Of a stretch of 64,000 bases of DNA, positions 1 to 11,281 are shown in pieces (positions within the stretch are counted from its first letter, which is position 1; each line of letters begins with the position of its first letter). The notes beneath the pieces are model-generated. The model ran no database searches. It was not told where the DNA came from and saw only the letters and a program-made list of their open reading frames with translations. The stretch spans positions 2,407,500-2,471,499 of the forward strand of contig KN834749.1 in the NCBI GenBank assembly GCA_000827265.1, written 5' to 3'. Origin of the DNA: Collybiopsis luxurians FD-317 M1. Lineage: Eukaryota > Basidiomycota > Agaricomycetes > Agaricales > Omphalotaceae. A program made the position numbers and the translations under genes.

Positions 1-3000
1 GACCGAATCGCCGCTTTCGAAAAGGCTGCGCCTTCCAACGCACCACCTCCTGCTCCTCGTCCAAAACCAGGTACAGTTGCGTGGAAACCCAAACCAGCGA
101 CTCCTCCAGACTCCCCTGGCGCTACGGGTGATGTTTCTTCCAGTCAGCCAAAGAAAATTGGCGGTGGAATGTCTGCATCAGATGCGAGGGATAGCATTGG
201 CAAAGGTGGAAGCTTGAAGGAAAGAATGGCGGCTTTGCAGGGCAAGGGTGCTTTCGGCGGTCCTCCACCGCCTGTGGCTCCAAAGCCTGCCATTGAGAAA
301 CCCAAATGGAAGCCTCCGCCAGTTGTCCCACCTTCAGATGAATCTGAGGGAAAAGAGGTCCCCACAGAGAAACTCGACATCTCAACTTCACCACCCGTAA
401 AATCTCCTGGCGAAGAATTAAATCAATCGCTGAGCGAGAACGAGGTTTCTGATGCGGGTCCAAGGCCTGAAGCCGAAGAAGAAGAGAAGGAAGCCGACCC
501 CGAGGAGGAAGAAAGACAGAGGCGCGCCACGCTTGCGGCTAGAATGGCTCGACTTGGTGGAGCCAGAGTCGGCATGGGCCCTCCCGTATTCGGCGGTCCC
601 GCTTACAAGAAGCCCCAGCCAAAACCTGAAGAAGTTTCCAATGAAAGTGTATCTGAATCCGTCAAGTCCGAAGGTACGAGTTAACTTCTTATATATGCGC
701 ACCCAGAACTCAAATAGGTCTCTCGCAGAATCGTCCCTCAAATCTCCTGTCGCCCTTGAAATGGAGCCGGGATCCCTAAAATCAGACGAAGAAGTCAAGA
801 AAGGTAGGTGTCTCCTACTTCTATCTGTGGTCTGTTACCTTAACTATTGTTTCTAGATTACTTTCAACCGGAGCGCAAATCGTCCAATGCATCCTCTTTG
901 TTATCTCCTGAATCCAGTTCATCTGCCACAACTTCTCCCCGAGTCCCTTCTTCGATGCCTGTACCTGCTGGCCCTCGACGGGCTGGTCCCCCTCGACGAA
1001 AAGCCAAATCACCTGCACCACCCCCGGTCGAAGAGCGTGAAACTGGCGTAGACTCTTCTACAGCACAACCTCCTTTCATCGGAGACAAGGAACCAGAAAT
1101 CGGGCAGGTGTCTTTCAGTGCCGATCCTGAGCCGCAGAGCGTAGAGGCGCATTCCGTTCTCGATCAGCCCATAACGACTGGTCCTCTAGTTGATGATGTA
1201 CTTCCTGAGCCATCCATTACGGAAGAGCCTGCAGCAGTTATTCCGGCGGAGGAAACAACAATTCCGATATCAACAACTAGTGTACAGGACTCTCAGAGCC
1301 TGGAGGCTTCTCTGGAAGTTTCTCAGCATCCAGTTAAAAACACTGAGGCTGTATTTGACGATACCGAAGAAGATGAAGACGCGCGTCGCAAACGCGTAGC
1401 CGAGCGTCTCGCAAAGTCTGGCGGTGTGAATCCTTTTGCAATGCCGCCCCCGCGACGCAAACCAACTCTTCCTGTTGAAGCCCAGGAAGAGATTTCACCG
1501 CTCACCTCTCCTTCCCGGTCTCCTGTTTCTGAAAGGCGTACCAGCGTTAGAAAGGTATCATCGGACTCCATACCCAGTTCGCCTCCTCCTCCTCCTGCCC
1601 GTCGAAGCAGCCAAATGAGTATCACAACACCTGCTAAAAAACCTAGTATCGATTCGGTTGCGAGCAAAGATATAAATTCTCAAGACGGTGAATAGTCTTT
1701 CTTCCTTAAATCCCTATTTTTCTGTACTTGCCTAAGACGAAAGCGCTTAACAATTGGTTATGTCAATTCTTGTTTTTAGACGATATCACTTCGCCTATGC
1801 CTGTGGGTATTTCCGAGGAACCTGAAAGAAGTCTGGAGGAAGCCGATATTGCGGATCAAAAAGTTCCTGAAGAAGATATTCAGCCCGAAGCAGCCGATTA
1901 TCAGTCCGAGGAAAATCCGATTTCTCATGAGCTTGAGGATTTGCAACCTGTCCAAATACCTGCTCCTCCTCCCAGAGCAGTGTCTCATGTCGATGATCCT
2001 GCGCCAGTCATTCCATCGCCTCCTGCTGATTCAGAACCAGAAGATGTCGCTGAGGAAGAATACGTTCCTCCTCCTCCACCCCGACGGTCCATGCTTCCCC
2101 CCGCTCGCATGGTCCCCCCACCCGTAGAGGCTGAAGGGGAACCGGAACGCTCTTTCTCACCCATAGAGATGTCCCCAGAACTTCCTCGTCGATTACCACC
2201 TCGCCCAGTCGTAGATGATGATGGTGAAATGAGCGACGCCCCACTTCCCCACCCGCATCGTCGTTCGGTTCCCACTCCTCCTGGATCAGCAGACGAGGCA
2301 GATGAGGCTCGGACGAGTGACGACGAAGCCCCACCGATCCCGACGTCAAGTCCTGTGAGATATATCCCTCCCCCAAAGGAACATACCTCAAGACTCGCGG
2401 AGGAGATGAAGCTGGAGGAAGAAGTTTCTCAGGATAACGATGAAATTGAAGAGATTCTACCAACGCCTCCCAGGCGCACACAGTCACCGCAGCATGATCT
2501 TTCGATAGCAGAAGAGCCTCTTTTTGTTCCTCCGCCACCTCCCAAATCACCCTTTACTCCATCGACTGTTCAGCGTAAATCCTCAGTGCAAGACAATAAT
2601 ACTAGGGCTTCTTCTGGTTCAGAACAATCACCTTTGTCGACTCTGACGATGCCAGCAGAGACTGTGCAATCTCGGGGAGGTAACGAAATTTTGGATGAAG
2701 AAGAGGGCGACCCCATAGATCCGTCATTCTATAGCCCGAGCCGCGGGGTGTCGGCTATACCTCCATCTTCGGCTCCAGCTGCTCCGGAACCTCCTGTCGA
2801 GTCTGAGCCTGAGCCTGATTCCGTTGAAGATGCGGAACAAACTCGAAGACGAACTATTGCTGAAAGGATGGCCAAGCTGGGAGGAATCAAGTTTGGCGCT
2901 GCCCCGATTCCTATTCCTCGACCTCCGCCCGCTAGACGGCAGGAGTCGGAAGAAGGAAAAGAAGGGGATCAAGGTGATGAAAGTCATGTAGAGGATGAAC

Positions 3001-4346
3001 CTCAATTAACTGAGGAGGAGGAGGAACGAGCTAGGAAGGAACGAATTGCCGCAAAGATGGCTAGCATGGGAGGGATGCGCATTGGAATGCAGCCGTATGG
3101 CATGTTCGCTGGCGGAGCACCACCCCCACCTCCACCCTCGCGTCCCCCTCCGACGTCTGCCGAAAGTATCACCTCTTCTGCAGCTTCCGTTCCGCATCCC
3201 ATACCTCGTCATGCTGCTCCTCCACCTCCACAGCCTCAAGATATTGACTCGGAGCACGAGAGCTTATCGACGTCTGACGAGGGAGTACGGGTTGAAGCTG
3301 AAGAAAGTGAGATGGAGGAAGTGAACTATGAAGATGCGCAGGAGGAAGAAGAGGAAGAAGACGCGGGCCCTCCACCGCCGGTGCCTACACGAGAAGGAAG
3401 AAGTCAGCATGTACCAGCTTTTCCTGGTCGTCCTCCAGTTCCTTCGGCATTACCTGCCCGTAGACCTAGCGTTCAGTCTTCCATTTCACCCAAGTCGGAC
3501 AGTACTGCATCCATCCCAGCTAGGAAATCATCTGCTTCGCAGCCCATTCCTCCTTCCGCTTCTGACTACGTGATGGTCGAAGGATCAGACGATGACTTTA
3601 CTCCACCTCCTCCACCTCCACCTCGAGCTTCACGTCCTCCGCCGCCTCGAACTGCTCCTGCGCCTCCACCAGCTCCTGGTGTTCCGCCCTCCGAAAGTAT
3701 ATCCTCACAATGGGAAATGCCTTCGATTCCGAGTGTCGATTTCGGCGCAAGTACCGATTTGTCTTTGTCTTGGACGGACGACATATCAACGCTTACTTCA
3801 TCTGCTCAAGTTCCGCCTGAGTCTAGTCAACCTGTGCGCAAACCCGCCGACCAAGTCATGAATGCTGAAGACTTGGTCGCAGTCTGGGGTCGTGTAGGAG
3901 TGCAGGTATGCGAAGTTGCAACAACTTTACACGAGAATTCGAAGAAGTCTCTCATTGGAGATGGCACTTATCATGGATTTGTTGAGGCTACATTGAAAGA
4001 GGTACCGAATGCTGCCCCAATATCTGGTCAGGAATATGGCTATCTGGTGTATATGCAGTCAGGATCGTCTGTACAGAAGAGGCTCAGTGATATCATGCCG
4101 GGGGATATTGTCTGGATGCACGAAGCCAAGTTGAAGGGACACAAGGGACTTCAGACGTATAGCCAGAACGTTGGTTCAGGGGAACCTCTTGTCGGGATTG
4201 TCGGCGAATTTGAGTCGAAGAAGTTCAAGATACGCGTGTTCCAGGCGAACCAACACGTAGGCCAGCAAACCGTGGAATCTGTCAGTTACCGTCTGGAAGA
4301 TTTGAAGAGTGGACTTGTGAAAATTTTCCGTGTACTAGAAGCTTAA
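1..4346 (+). CDS. BBC1: Bbc1-like SH3/proline-rich adaptor of cortical actin patches (5' part outside window)
   Basis: The gene is open from base 1 in frame 1, so its start, and the SH3 domain expected there, lie upstream. Exons are 1-673, 729-803, 857-1687 and 1780-4346, all with GT-AG introns and a TAA stop. Most of the protein is disordered, acidic and proline-rich, with many polyproline runs of the kind bound by SH3 and profilin-type partners. A short motif with the core R-M-A-x-L-G-G recurs at about 211-258, 521-561, 1387-1440, 2845-2895 and 3032-3085. The last ~170 residues form a folded block beginning with a VWGRVG motif, which matches the C-terminal domain of fungal Bbc1/Mti1. In yeast this protein restrains type I myosin and Arp2/3-driven actin assembly at endocytic patches. 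The family call rests on the repeats plus the C-terminal domain. The role is inferred from yeast. Confidence 0.86.
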
Positions 4347-4477
4347 AATAAAGGAGATGTAATTGTACATTTGTTTGTTCATAAATCCATTCATTTTTAA
4401 CCTTCATCGCCCTTGATTGCCAAATCTTAGGGCTCAATTCACGAATGCTCTCAGAGAAGCCTCATAACACCTTTCAG

Positions 4478-5768
4478 TTATTGGATACCAAAGAAAGCCA
4501 GCGCGTTCGCTCCCCTTACTCCCATTCGTTCATCATTGGTCCAACCAACAACGGAATCGATGGCATCCAAGTTTTCCACCACGCTCATCCATTTTTCACT
4601 GGCGGAGATTGGAGGAAAGAAGGGATGATCTTAGAGGCTCTGAATGAGCAAGAGATTCACTGTTAAAACGAAAGGGCTTACCGGTGCCGAAAAGCATCCT
4701 TTTGCTGCCTTCCTTCCTATCTGCGAGGGCTTGTTTGCTAGTACTTCCGGTTTCATAGCGTCTTGCCCTTGATATGACCTCCGAGACAAACCCAAGTTCT
4801 TCAGGACCATATGCGACTGCGTCGAACCACAGCTTCCCAAGATAAAAACGAGCATCGTGCTTCAGGCGGGAAGCCACGATCGGGTCATGGCTAATGCAAG
4901 ATGCAAGGCGTGAGGAAAGCTGTGAAATGCAACATGAGTGATTTCCGATTCGAACTGAGCCGTAAAATTTCAAACCTGAGGAAGAGTTCCACCAGAGTGA
5001 GCAAGAAGAATTTTGAGAGACGGAAATCGGTCATAAGCCCCGGAAAGTATAAACCTAGTGATTGCCTGCGAACGATTACAATACTGACTGACTTCGAAAC
5101 GAGAAATGTCCTACTGTGGTCGTTTCGAAAGGAAAACCGAGTGCCAGCGGTAGCACATGGCCGTTTTCCATCTGCCCCCAAGCGCTAGAGTCAACTCCGT
5201 AATGAGGGTGTAAAAATACAATTAAACCGTTCTGTTCTACAGCTTCCCAGATAGGATCAAGGGCATCGTCGTCTATCCCTTTTCCTAAACCTTTGGTTCC
5301 CATTATGACGCCTCTGAGATGAGGAGCCTTGGCTATTTGAGAAACAGCATCCAGAACAGAAGTAATCGATATCCCTGGAACGAGAGGTAGGAGACCGAGA
5401 CCGTACAGGCGTTTCAGAGATGGAGAAGACGACAGCGATGGACCACTGGCGCAATATTCCTCGAGATCTGCGTTCAGATCCCGTGCCAGAGATTCAGCAT
5501 CCGTTGGGGAAAGAAAGTCAAGCCATGGGTTGGCAAAGCTAACGACGGATATATCGATTCCATGTTGGTCCATGAAACTTAGCTTTGCATTTCTGTCCCA
5601 ATAGTTTGGCCCAACGGGACGGCCAGCGCTGGTCTCGTTCTCCAGAATCAGCAGGCGCTCTTCGCCTGCTTCATTTACCATAATTCGAGGAGCGATCGAA
5701 CGAGAACGGAGCCAGGAAGCATATCGAGGAAGGTACACATGAGTGTGAACGTCGACGAGAGGTGCCAT
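4478..5768 (-). CDS. ACMSD-family amidohydrolase, uracil-5-carboxylate decarboxylase-like
   Basis: Exons on the minus strand are 5768-5115, 5065-4976, 4919-4682 and 4629-4478, giving about 378 residues. The start is the ATG of MAPLVDVHTHVYLP. Metal-ligand and active-site motifs of the ACMSD-type TIM-barrel are all present: VDVHTH near the N terminus, FLHPHYG in the middle, LAHSGGTLP across exon 2, and LFGTDHPFF at the exon 3/4 junction. The blocks GTKGLGKGIDD and GHVLPLALGFPFETT are what I know from fungal uracil-5-carboxylate (iso-orotate) decarboxylase, the last step of thymine salvage to uracil. A different small aromatic carboxylate substrate cannot be excluded. The gene converges with the Bbc1-like gene 131 bases away, and no other thymine-salvage gene is next to it. 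Confidence 0.86.
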
Positions 5769-6298
5769 GATGGTAAATAGTAAATGGCACTCGATGCACT
5801 GATATCGGATTCGGAAGACATCCGCGGATGTGTTTGCCTCGGCCGGGCCGGGAAATAGAAAGAAAGTCAAACCAGCCCTTCACTTTTAGATACAAGATAC
5901 ACGTATTTGAACTGCAGGAATTAAAGAGTAAACGAGCATATCAATCTCTCAATTCCCCATTGTCCCGGGAGATTCGACCTCCCCAGGACCCAGTATTACC
6001 GAACGAAGTTCCATGACTTTACGGCCAACCCTTTGAGAGTGCGCAGCCTCGAAAGTATTATTCGAGGCGTCCCCTGTTTTGTCCCAAAGCACTCGGGGAG
6101 GGACAACAAAGATTTCGATAATTATGAACCGTACGACCCTGACAAGGCTACCGCTGACCCGACTACATATGAAGTGTGCGGGATTCGGGTTTCCAATTCA
6201 AAAGAGAGGCTGCAGTCAAGCCCAGAGGGTGTGGATCTTCTCAGTAACATCCAGCAGCAGGATTTGCTAACTTACAGCAATGCGGGCTGAGTCGATCT
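5769..6298. other. Intergenic stretch between decarboxylase promoter and Alba gene 3' end
   Basis: This 530-base stretch must hold the promoter of the minus-strand decarboxylase and the 3' flank of the minus-strand Alba gene. A plus-strand open frame of 85 codons (6033-6290) has no recognisable domain, and no splice partners extend it, so I treat it as chance. I see no tRNA, repeat or strong motif. Confidence 0.5.
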
Positions 6299-7093
6299 TC
6301 AAGAAGCGTCCATTCCCGCATCGACTGGTCCTGAGGCGCTGTTCCCTTGAGCCGACTTTTTCAGGTTGGCCTTGGCTCGCTTCTTCGCGGCCTTGGACAA
6401 TGTCCGTTTCAAAGGTTTCTGATACCTGTAAACTGCTTAGCACAAGCTGCGCAATGAACCACGACGACTTACGTCGCGCCTTTCCTGATCAGTTCCGGGA
6501 GTTCGTGAACGCTCAACGTGATTTTCATATAAGGAGATTGGCGTTGTTTTGGACTAGCAAGGAACTCAGCCGAGACCAAATGCACAAGAAGTGTAACGCA
6601 CAAATTCTTCCCTTCCAAAGACATCGCGATTTTTTGTGCTCTCTGTTCGTCAGTGGTTTCAACGAGACTGTCAGTCAGCCCAAGTTCTTCCAGTGTCCCA
6701 ATCTCATTATACTGATGCAATCCGATGAAACGGGCCGAGCGTGTCTGGTCTAGATGTTTGAGATATTCGCGTTTGATGATTTCGACTACAGAAATTAATC
6801 GTGGGGTTACTTGAAGACTATTAGCAGGATTTGGCGTGTTTTTTGTATTTTCTGGCTGTTCTGGTCGTTCCTCTGGAGCTTCATCCGACTCTTTGCGCGC
6901 CCTGGGTAGCGTATGGAGGACCACTGGTCTTTTTTCATCTTTCTTGTGGAGAATTAGGTCTAGGATGTGCCAGATAATTTGCGAGACGGACCTCTAAGCA
7001 TTGGAGTGCATATGTGATCCAATGCTTCATTTTCCCGGTCTTGGTTATCCGGATAGAAATTTCTGAGGATTCAGACGTAGAATTTGCGGCCAT
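6299..7093 (-). CDS. Alba-domain nucleic-acid-binding protein
   Basis: Exons on the minus strand are 7093-6992, 6942-6602, 6553-6473 and 6425-6299, about 216 residues. Introns are 47-49 bases. The start is MAANSTSESSEISIRITKTGK, chosen because the first beta strand and helix (IRITKTGKMKHWITYAL) follow directly. Further Alba-like blocks are a VVLHTLPRA strand, then after a disordered insert the segment ISVVEIIKREYLK, a GLHQYNEIG stretch and a YMKITLS strand before KGAT. The C-terminal tail, coded by the last exon, is lysine-rich and basic, as expected for nucleic-acid binding. Alba folds serve in RNase P/MRP subunits (Pop6/Pop7-like) and chromatin proteins. Which role applies here is not clear. 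The gene is head-to-head with MTW1, 88 bases apart. Confidence 0.72.
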
Positions 7094-7129
7094 GGCGGTG
7101 GTGATGGTGAAAGGTGAGGATAAGGGAGA

Positions 7130-7143
7130 CAGTCACGTGACTG
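7130..7143. promoter_or_regulatory. 14-base palindrome with a CACGTG E-box core in the Alba/MTW1 divergent promoter
   Basis: The sequence CAGTCACGTGACTG is a perfect inverted repeat centred on CACGTG, the site bound by bHLH factors such as yeast Cbf1. It lies in the 88 bases between the start codons of the two divergent genes. An ACGCGT (MluI cell-cycle box type) follows at 7173-7178, just before the MTW1 start codon. Binding is inferred from sequence only. Confidence 0.4.
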
Positions 7144-7181
7144 ACGCGACTCCTTTCTCTATACACTCATCAACGCGTCCA

Positions 7182-8100
7182 ATGTCCAACACCACGACTC
7201 CCCCTTTACTCTTGCCAGAAGCTCTGGGCTTTTCACCTCAACTACTCCTCGACGATATTATAAACACTGTCAATGATACTATTGTTGAGGGTGTGAATGG
7301 GATGGAAGACTTTCTACAACAGTGGGCAGATCGTCGGTCTGAAGAACACAAAGACTGGGACAGCACTGAGGAATTTGAGCAGGGTCTGGCTGTCTTTGAA
7401 ACATTGCTTGAGCATCATACAGATGTCGCGATGGATTTCTTCGAAGCCTGGGCGTTGAAGAATATCTTTTCAATTCCGCCAGAGTTGCCTGTGGTGTTGC
7501 CCCATCAGCAGGGTTTGGATCTGACGATCAAACCAGAGAGGGAAAATGAACTTGTTGAGGAGATATCTGAACTCCGTACAAAGTTGGACCATGTATGTAT
7601 AATCATCCAAGGAGGTCAACTCACTCACAACTAAACCCTTTAAGCAAAGACGCCTGAAGCGGCTCTATATACGTGCATTGCGCGCGTCTAAACAACAACG
7701 TTCCTATTCTGAACGACGTTATGAACGACTATCCTCTATCCTTGCTCCGGAAAAGTTCGACACACTGGCGAAACTTCCTTCCGATCTCAGCACCATGTAT
7801 AACCTTGTTTCTAAATTACCGCCCCTCGATCCCGCCCTTATCGCGACTATACCAGCGCCCGAGCCTGGTAAACGCGATTGGGAGACGAGCAAGGCGGGAT
7901 ATACAAACTGGGCGGCGTCACAATTGCTTGCTCGGGCGAGAGCGGACGAGAACGCCACGACTAGTTCTAGTGCAGTAGACAGGATGATTAGGAATATGGG
8001 TGACATTGACCAGCTTCGAAAAGCTGTGGAGATCACGGAGTCTGTTCGCACTGGTTTGCAGGACGTCGACGTAACGATGGACGCTTCCGGAGATTCATGA
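7182..8100 (+). CDS. MTW1: Mis12/Mtw1 kinetochore protein
   Basis: Two exons, 7182-7592 and 7645-8100, code for about 288 residues. The Mis12 family signature is clear: LGFSPQLLLDDIINTVNDTI near the N terminus, then an acidic helix, HHTDVAMDFFEAWALKNIF, and IPPELPVVLPHQQGLDL. A coiled coil then crosses the intron (LVEEISELRTKLDH joined to QRRLKRLYIRAL). Mis12/Mtw1 is a core subunit of the Mis12/MIND complex, which links centromeric chromatin (CENP-C, CENP-T) to the Ndc80 microtubule-binding complex. An in-frame ATG exists further upstream at 7092, but it overlaps the start of the divergent Alba gene. I therefore prefer MSNTTTPP at 7182, which begins just before the conserved domain. Confidence 0.93.
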
Positions 8101-8786
8101 CATCTCACTTAATTTCAGAGCGTGATTTGCTTGTACTACAGTAGTTTTTATGTACCTTCTCATCGGCTGACCGAGTTATTCGTCAACCTCTACGTGTTAA
8201 TCAACCTACTCGTGCTGTTTTTTTTTAGCTGTAACTTGAGAGAAGCACCTTTTATGCTGCAATGGCTGTCCGACATATCAATGCCGGCAGCGATCTGCAA
8301 TTGGCGACGACAGTGTTGAACTGATGAACATTCAAGGAACGTCCAGAATCTCTCTTCGCTGGCATGTACAAAATCTCGGTGAATTCGGTTTCCATCGTTT
8401 TGGAGAACTGAAGCTGGCGCAGATAAATAACCGTGCGAGTTGAGATTATCATGATGAGAGCCATGGCAACGTACCACAGTGGCACAGAACTTTGTCGGCA
8501 CGTGCCTAATAATGATGGCAATGGGTGACCTGGGCGTTGATGATAGACTTTGGACTGGACCTTGCTTTCAGCCTTCATCTTCTTCTTCACTTTCCTTTCT
8601 TCAATCTTTCTCTTTTCGGCCGGTCCGCCTGTGGCCTTTCGTGGACCTCAAGAAGTTGAATATTCTTGAGTGCTGAGGCCGTGAATCCAGTGTCCAAGAG
8701 ACCTTTTTCATTCATTACATTCTGTGCGTTGTAAATAGGTCTTTCGTGGCGTTTTCACTCAATCGTTGGGCAATCCAGTTTCCAAA
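8101..8786. other. Intergenic 686 bases with unresolved minus-strand open frames
   Basis: The region separates MTW1 from the next gene. On the minus strand there is a 42-codon frame beginning MNEKGLLDTGFTAS (about 8723-8595). A second overlapping frame (about 8640-8252) is lysine-rich at first, then has a hydrophobic stretch WYVAMALIMIIS. No splice arrangement I tried joins them into a recognisable protein. A small minus-strand gene is possible but not supported. The right-hand part must contain the promoter of the membrane-protein gene starting at 8787. Confidence 0.4.
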
Positions 8787-11281
8787 ATGCGTGTTAAGCA
8801 AGTTTGGGATTATCTTCCTCTGCCCCAGAAGGCGAAACTAGTCGTGAGTGCCATATTCAGACAGCACAAATTATCTTTACAAACTCCACACAGTGGGACC
8901 GTCTCACCTTTTCCAAACTAACGACGGCATATCTTTTATTTTCCCTCATCCACTGCTTGGTTCAACTCGCGCTTCAAGTCCGAGCTTTCACGATCAACGC
9001 TCATTCGGCTGATGCGCTCTTTAATATTTCGCTAACGGCCCAGGCCTTCAATAACAGTGTTCCTTTTCTCAATGGCGACCAGCTTGTTCTCTGTCCAGAC
9101 GTTCCCCCTGCCCTAAATTGGGATACTTCAAGTTGTTCAGTCGTTTGGAACGGAACTGCAGTTCACAACAATGTCACCACATCGCAGCAACTTGCTAACA
9201 TGGCAGCAGCCGCTGCGACTTCCCCAGTTCCATCTTCTTCTGCGACTTCTGCACAGGCTACTTCTTCATCTGTTTCAAGCTCGATTTCGAGCTCTGTTTC
9301 GACTACTTCCTCCACATCATCTGTTAGAGCATCAACTTCGGCTTCTGTCCCCAGCAAATCGGTCAACAACCCTGTAAAGACCACCGTAACGGTAACAACT
9401 ATCGCCTCACCTTCTGTGCCAGTCAATTCCAAAGACAAAGATGATGGCGATGATGACGATGGTCTTAATGGCATCTTCGGTGACCTCGTAGGCAATGGCC
9501 ACGAAGACAATGTTGTAGTTCATGCTGTACGTCTTTCATCATTTTGCTTTACTTTCATTAACACCCAGCAGCACAAGAGGCAGAATTCGAATCCCCAGAT
9601 CATGGTGGTTGAGTCAGATGGTCAAGTTAATGTCACTCTCGGCGACGAAATAGCTACTCTTAGCAGCAATTGCTCTTGGTCCTTAAACTACCCTGTGGAA
9701 ACGTTCGTAGTCACTGTGCGTGGTATCTAAACATCACTGAATCTTTCGTTTAGTCTCGACAACACTAAGCGCGAGGATGTTGTTTTCATGACGTTCCAGA
9801 TTTGGGCAAGTATACTCAAAAAATAATGTTGTGAGTTTTTCTCATTACAGATGTAGGTTCTGGGCATGTCCATCGTTGCCCTGTTGAATGAATCGATTCC
9901 TCATATTATTGCGTCTCTCCTGACGCATGTAATGGCTACTGCATGGGCGGGTTACCAAATTGTGAACACGAGAAATTTCCAAAAGGACTTCGCGAGAGTC
10001 ATTACTCATGGCGCATGCAGTGGGGTTCCTCCACTCCTGCCCGCTTCATATTGGACGGAGCGTCAGGATGCCGAGTATGCCAGCCTTGCGCTCAACGTAG
10101 TGTCTCTATTGGTCTCCGGCTTACTCAGCTGGAAATTATTCAAAGTTGGTTGAAGCAGCCTCGTCTCCTCTAGTGCATGCAATGACTAATTTTTTGCAGT
10201 CCTTCGGATGGCAAACTTTCAAACGCGTCGGCGCATCACTGGTTATCAACCGAATCTACAAGCTAGTTCTCGTGCTTTCCATCGTTTTGCAACTCTCCTT
10301 TTTCTTCATGGGAGCTACTGTCGCTCTGTGGATCGACAGTTTGATAAATGGTGTCGCGAAAGCGCACGGTGACCATGTCGTGCTTTACAAAGTTACATCG
10401 TTTATTACGATATTCGTAAGTAAACCTTTAGGCACAATGGAAACCATTGCCTCATTTCGCCTGTTTAGCTCCTTCTTCCATGGGTTACCAGTGGCTACAT
10501 TGGAGTTCGCAAGGAACTGCGTGTTCCCATGGTCGTCTTTTTGCTGCTGTCGATCCTCTATCTAGCAGCTTGGAGTGTAATGTTCTTGGCTTTCACTTTT
10601 CGCTGGGAATTTTGTGTGTTTCGTCATCCCTCTGATTTTTTTTTTCTGTTCTAATATCATCGTTAGGGAACTGGCAGTTTTTCAGTACAATGGCAACTAT
10701 CTCGGTAGCCCTCACCATTCTGGCTTTCGTTCTGGGTATCGTTTGCATTCTGAACTTTGGCAAAGGTCTTCTTCGCTACTGTGAGTGCAACTTTAGTTGA
10801 TGCCAGTTATTTACTTATCCTCACCATAACAGTGAATGCTCAAGAGCCGCTTCCTGGTGATGATTTCGCCCCCGTCACTTACGGGTCCGATCCGGAAAAG
10901 GTTGCTTTCCCATCGAATCAACAACCTATTCCGACCTTCTCTGCTGCCTTCGGGAAAGGTGCTGAAGTGCCTCTTCCTACCCAAATGTTCCCTGCACACA
11001 CACAGATGGGCCCGAGGTTCTTCAGGTCTTCGCCAGCTTTTGATTCGAGGAGTGTCTCGCCTGTTACAGTTCCCGAATATGAGCGTTCCTCTGTCGCGTC
11101 CTCGGAGACCTCACCCATTGGCGAAGGGGGTGCTGCCGTAGTGCGCGCGAACACCAGAGCAAGCGATCACAGTTTCCAGAGCGTAGCGAGTTACTATCAG
11201 TACTCGGACGACGGTCATAGTAGGTCTGGCAGTGCGTCGGGACAATTGACCATGCAAGGGAGGCGCTGGGTTATCGAGTGA
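8787..11281 (+). CDS. Orphan multi-pass membrane protein with Ser/Thr-rich lumenal or extracellular domain
   Basis: Nine exons: 8787-8843, 8894-9526, 9569-9702, 9754-9805, 9857-10144, 10200-10415, 10469-10613, 10667-10780 and 10833-11281. The protein begins MRVKQVWDYLP. It has one membrane segment near residue 35 (AYLLFSLIHCLVQLAL), then about 200 residues rich in N-glycosylation sequons and Ser/Thr. About six further hydrophobic segments follow, including WVLGMSIVALL, LVLVLSIVLQLSFFFMG and SVALTILAFVLGIVCIL. The last ~150 residues are polar and probably cytosolic. The fourth intron (9806-9856) has a GC donor. I do not recognise a named family. The layout resembles membrane proteins known only from basidiomycetes and usually left as hypothetical. 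Function is unknown; a surface sensor or channel-like role would be a guess. Confidence 0.75.

Noticed and set aside
1985..2550. Minus-strand Gly/Arg-rich frames across the Bbc1-like gene
   Set aside because: Polyproline coding (CCN runs) automatically yields open Gly/Arg frames on the opposite strand. No splice or start support.
6033..6290. Plus-strand 85-codon frame downstream of the Alba gene
   Set aside because: No domain, start context or splice partner, and it abuts the 3' end of a well-supported minus-strand gene.
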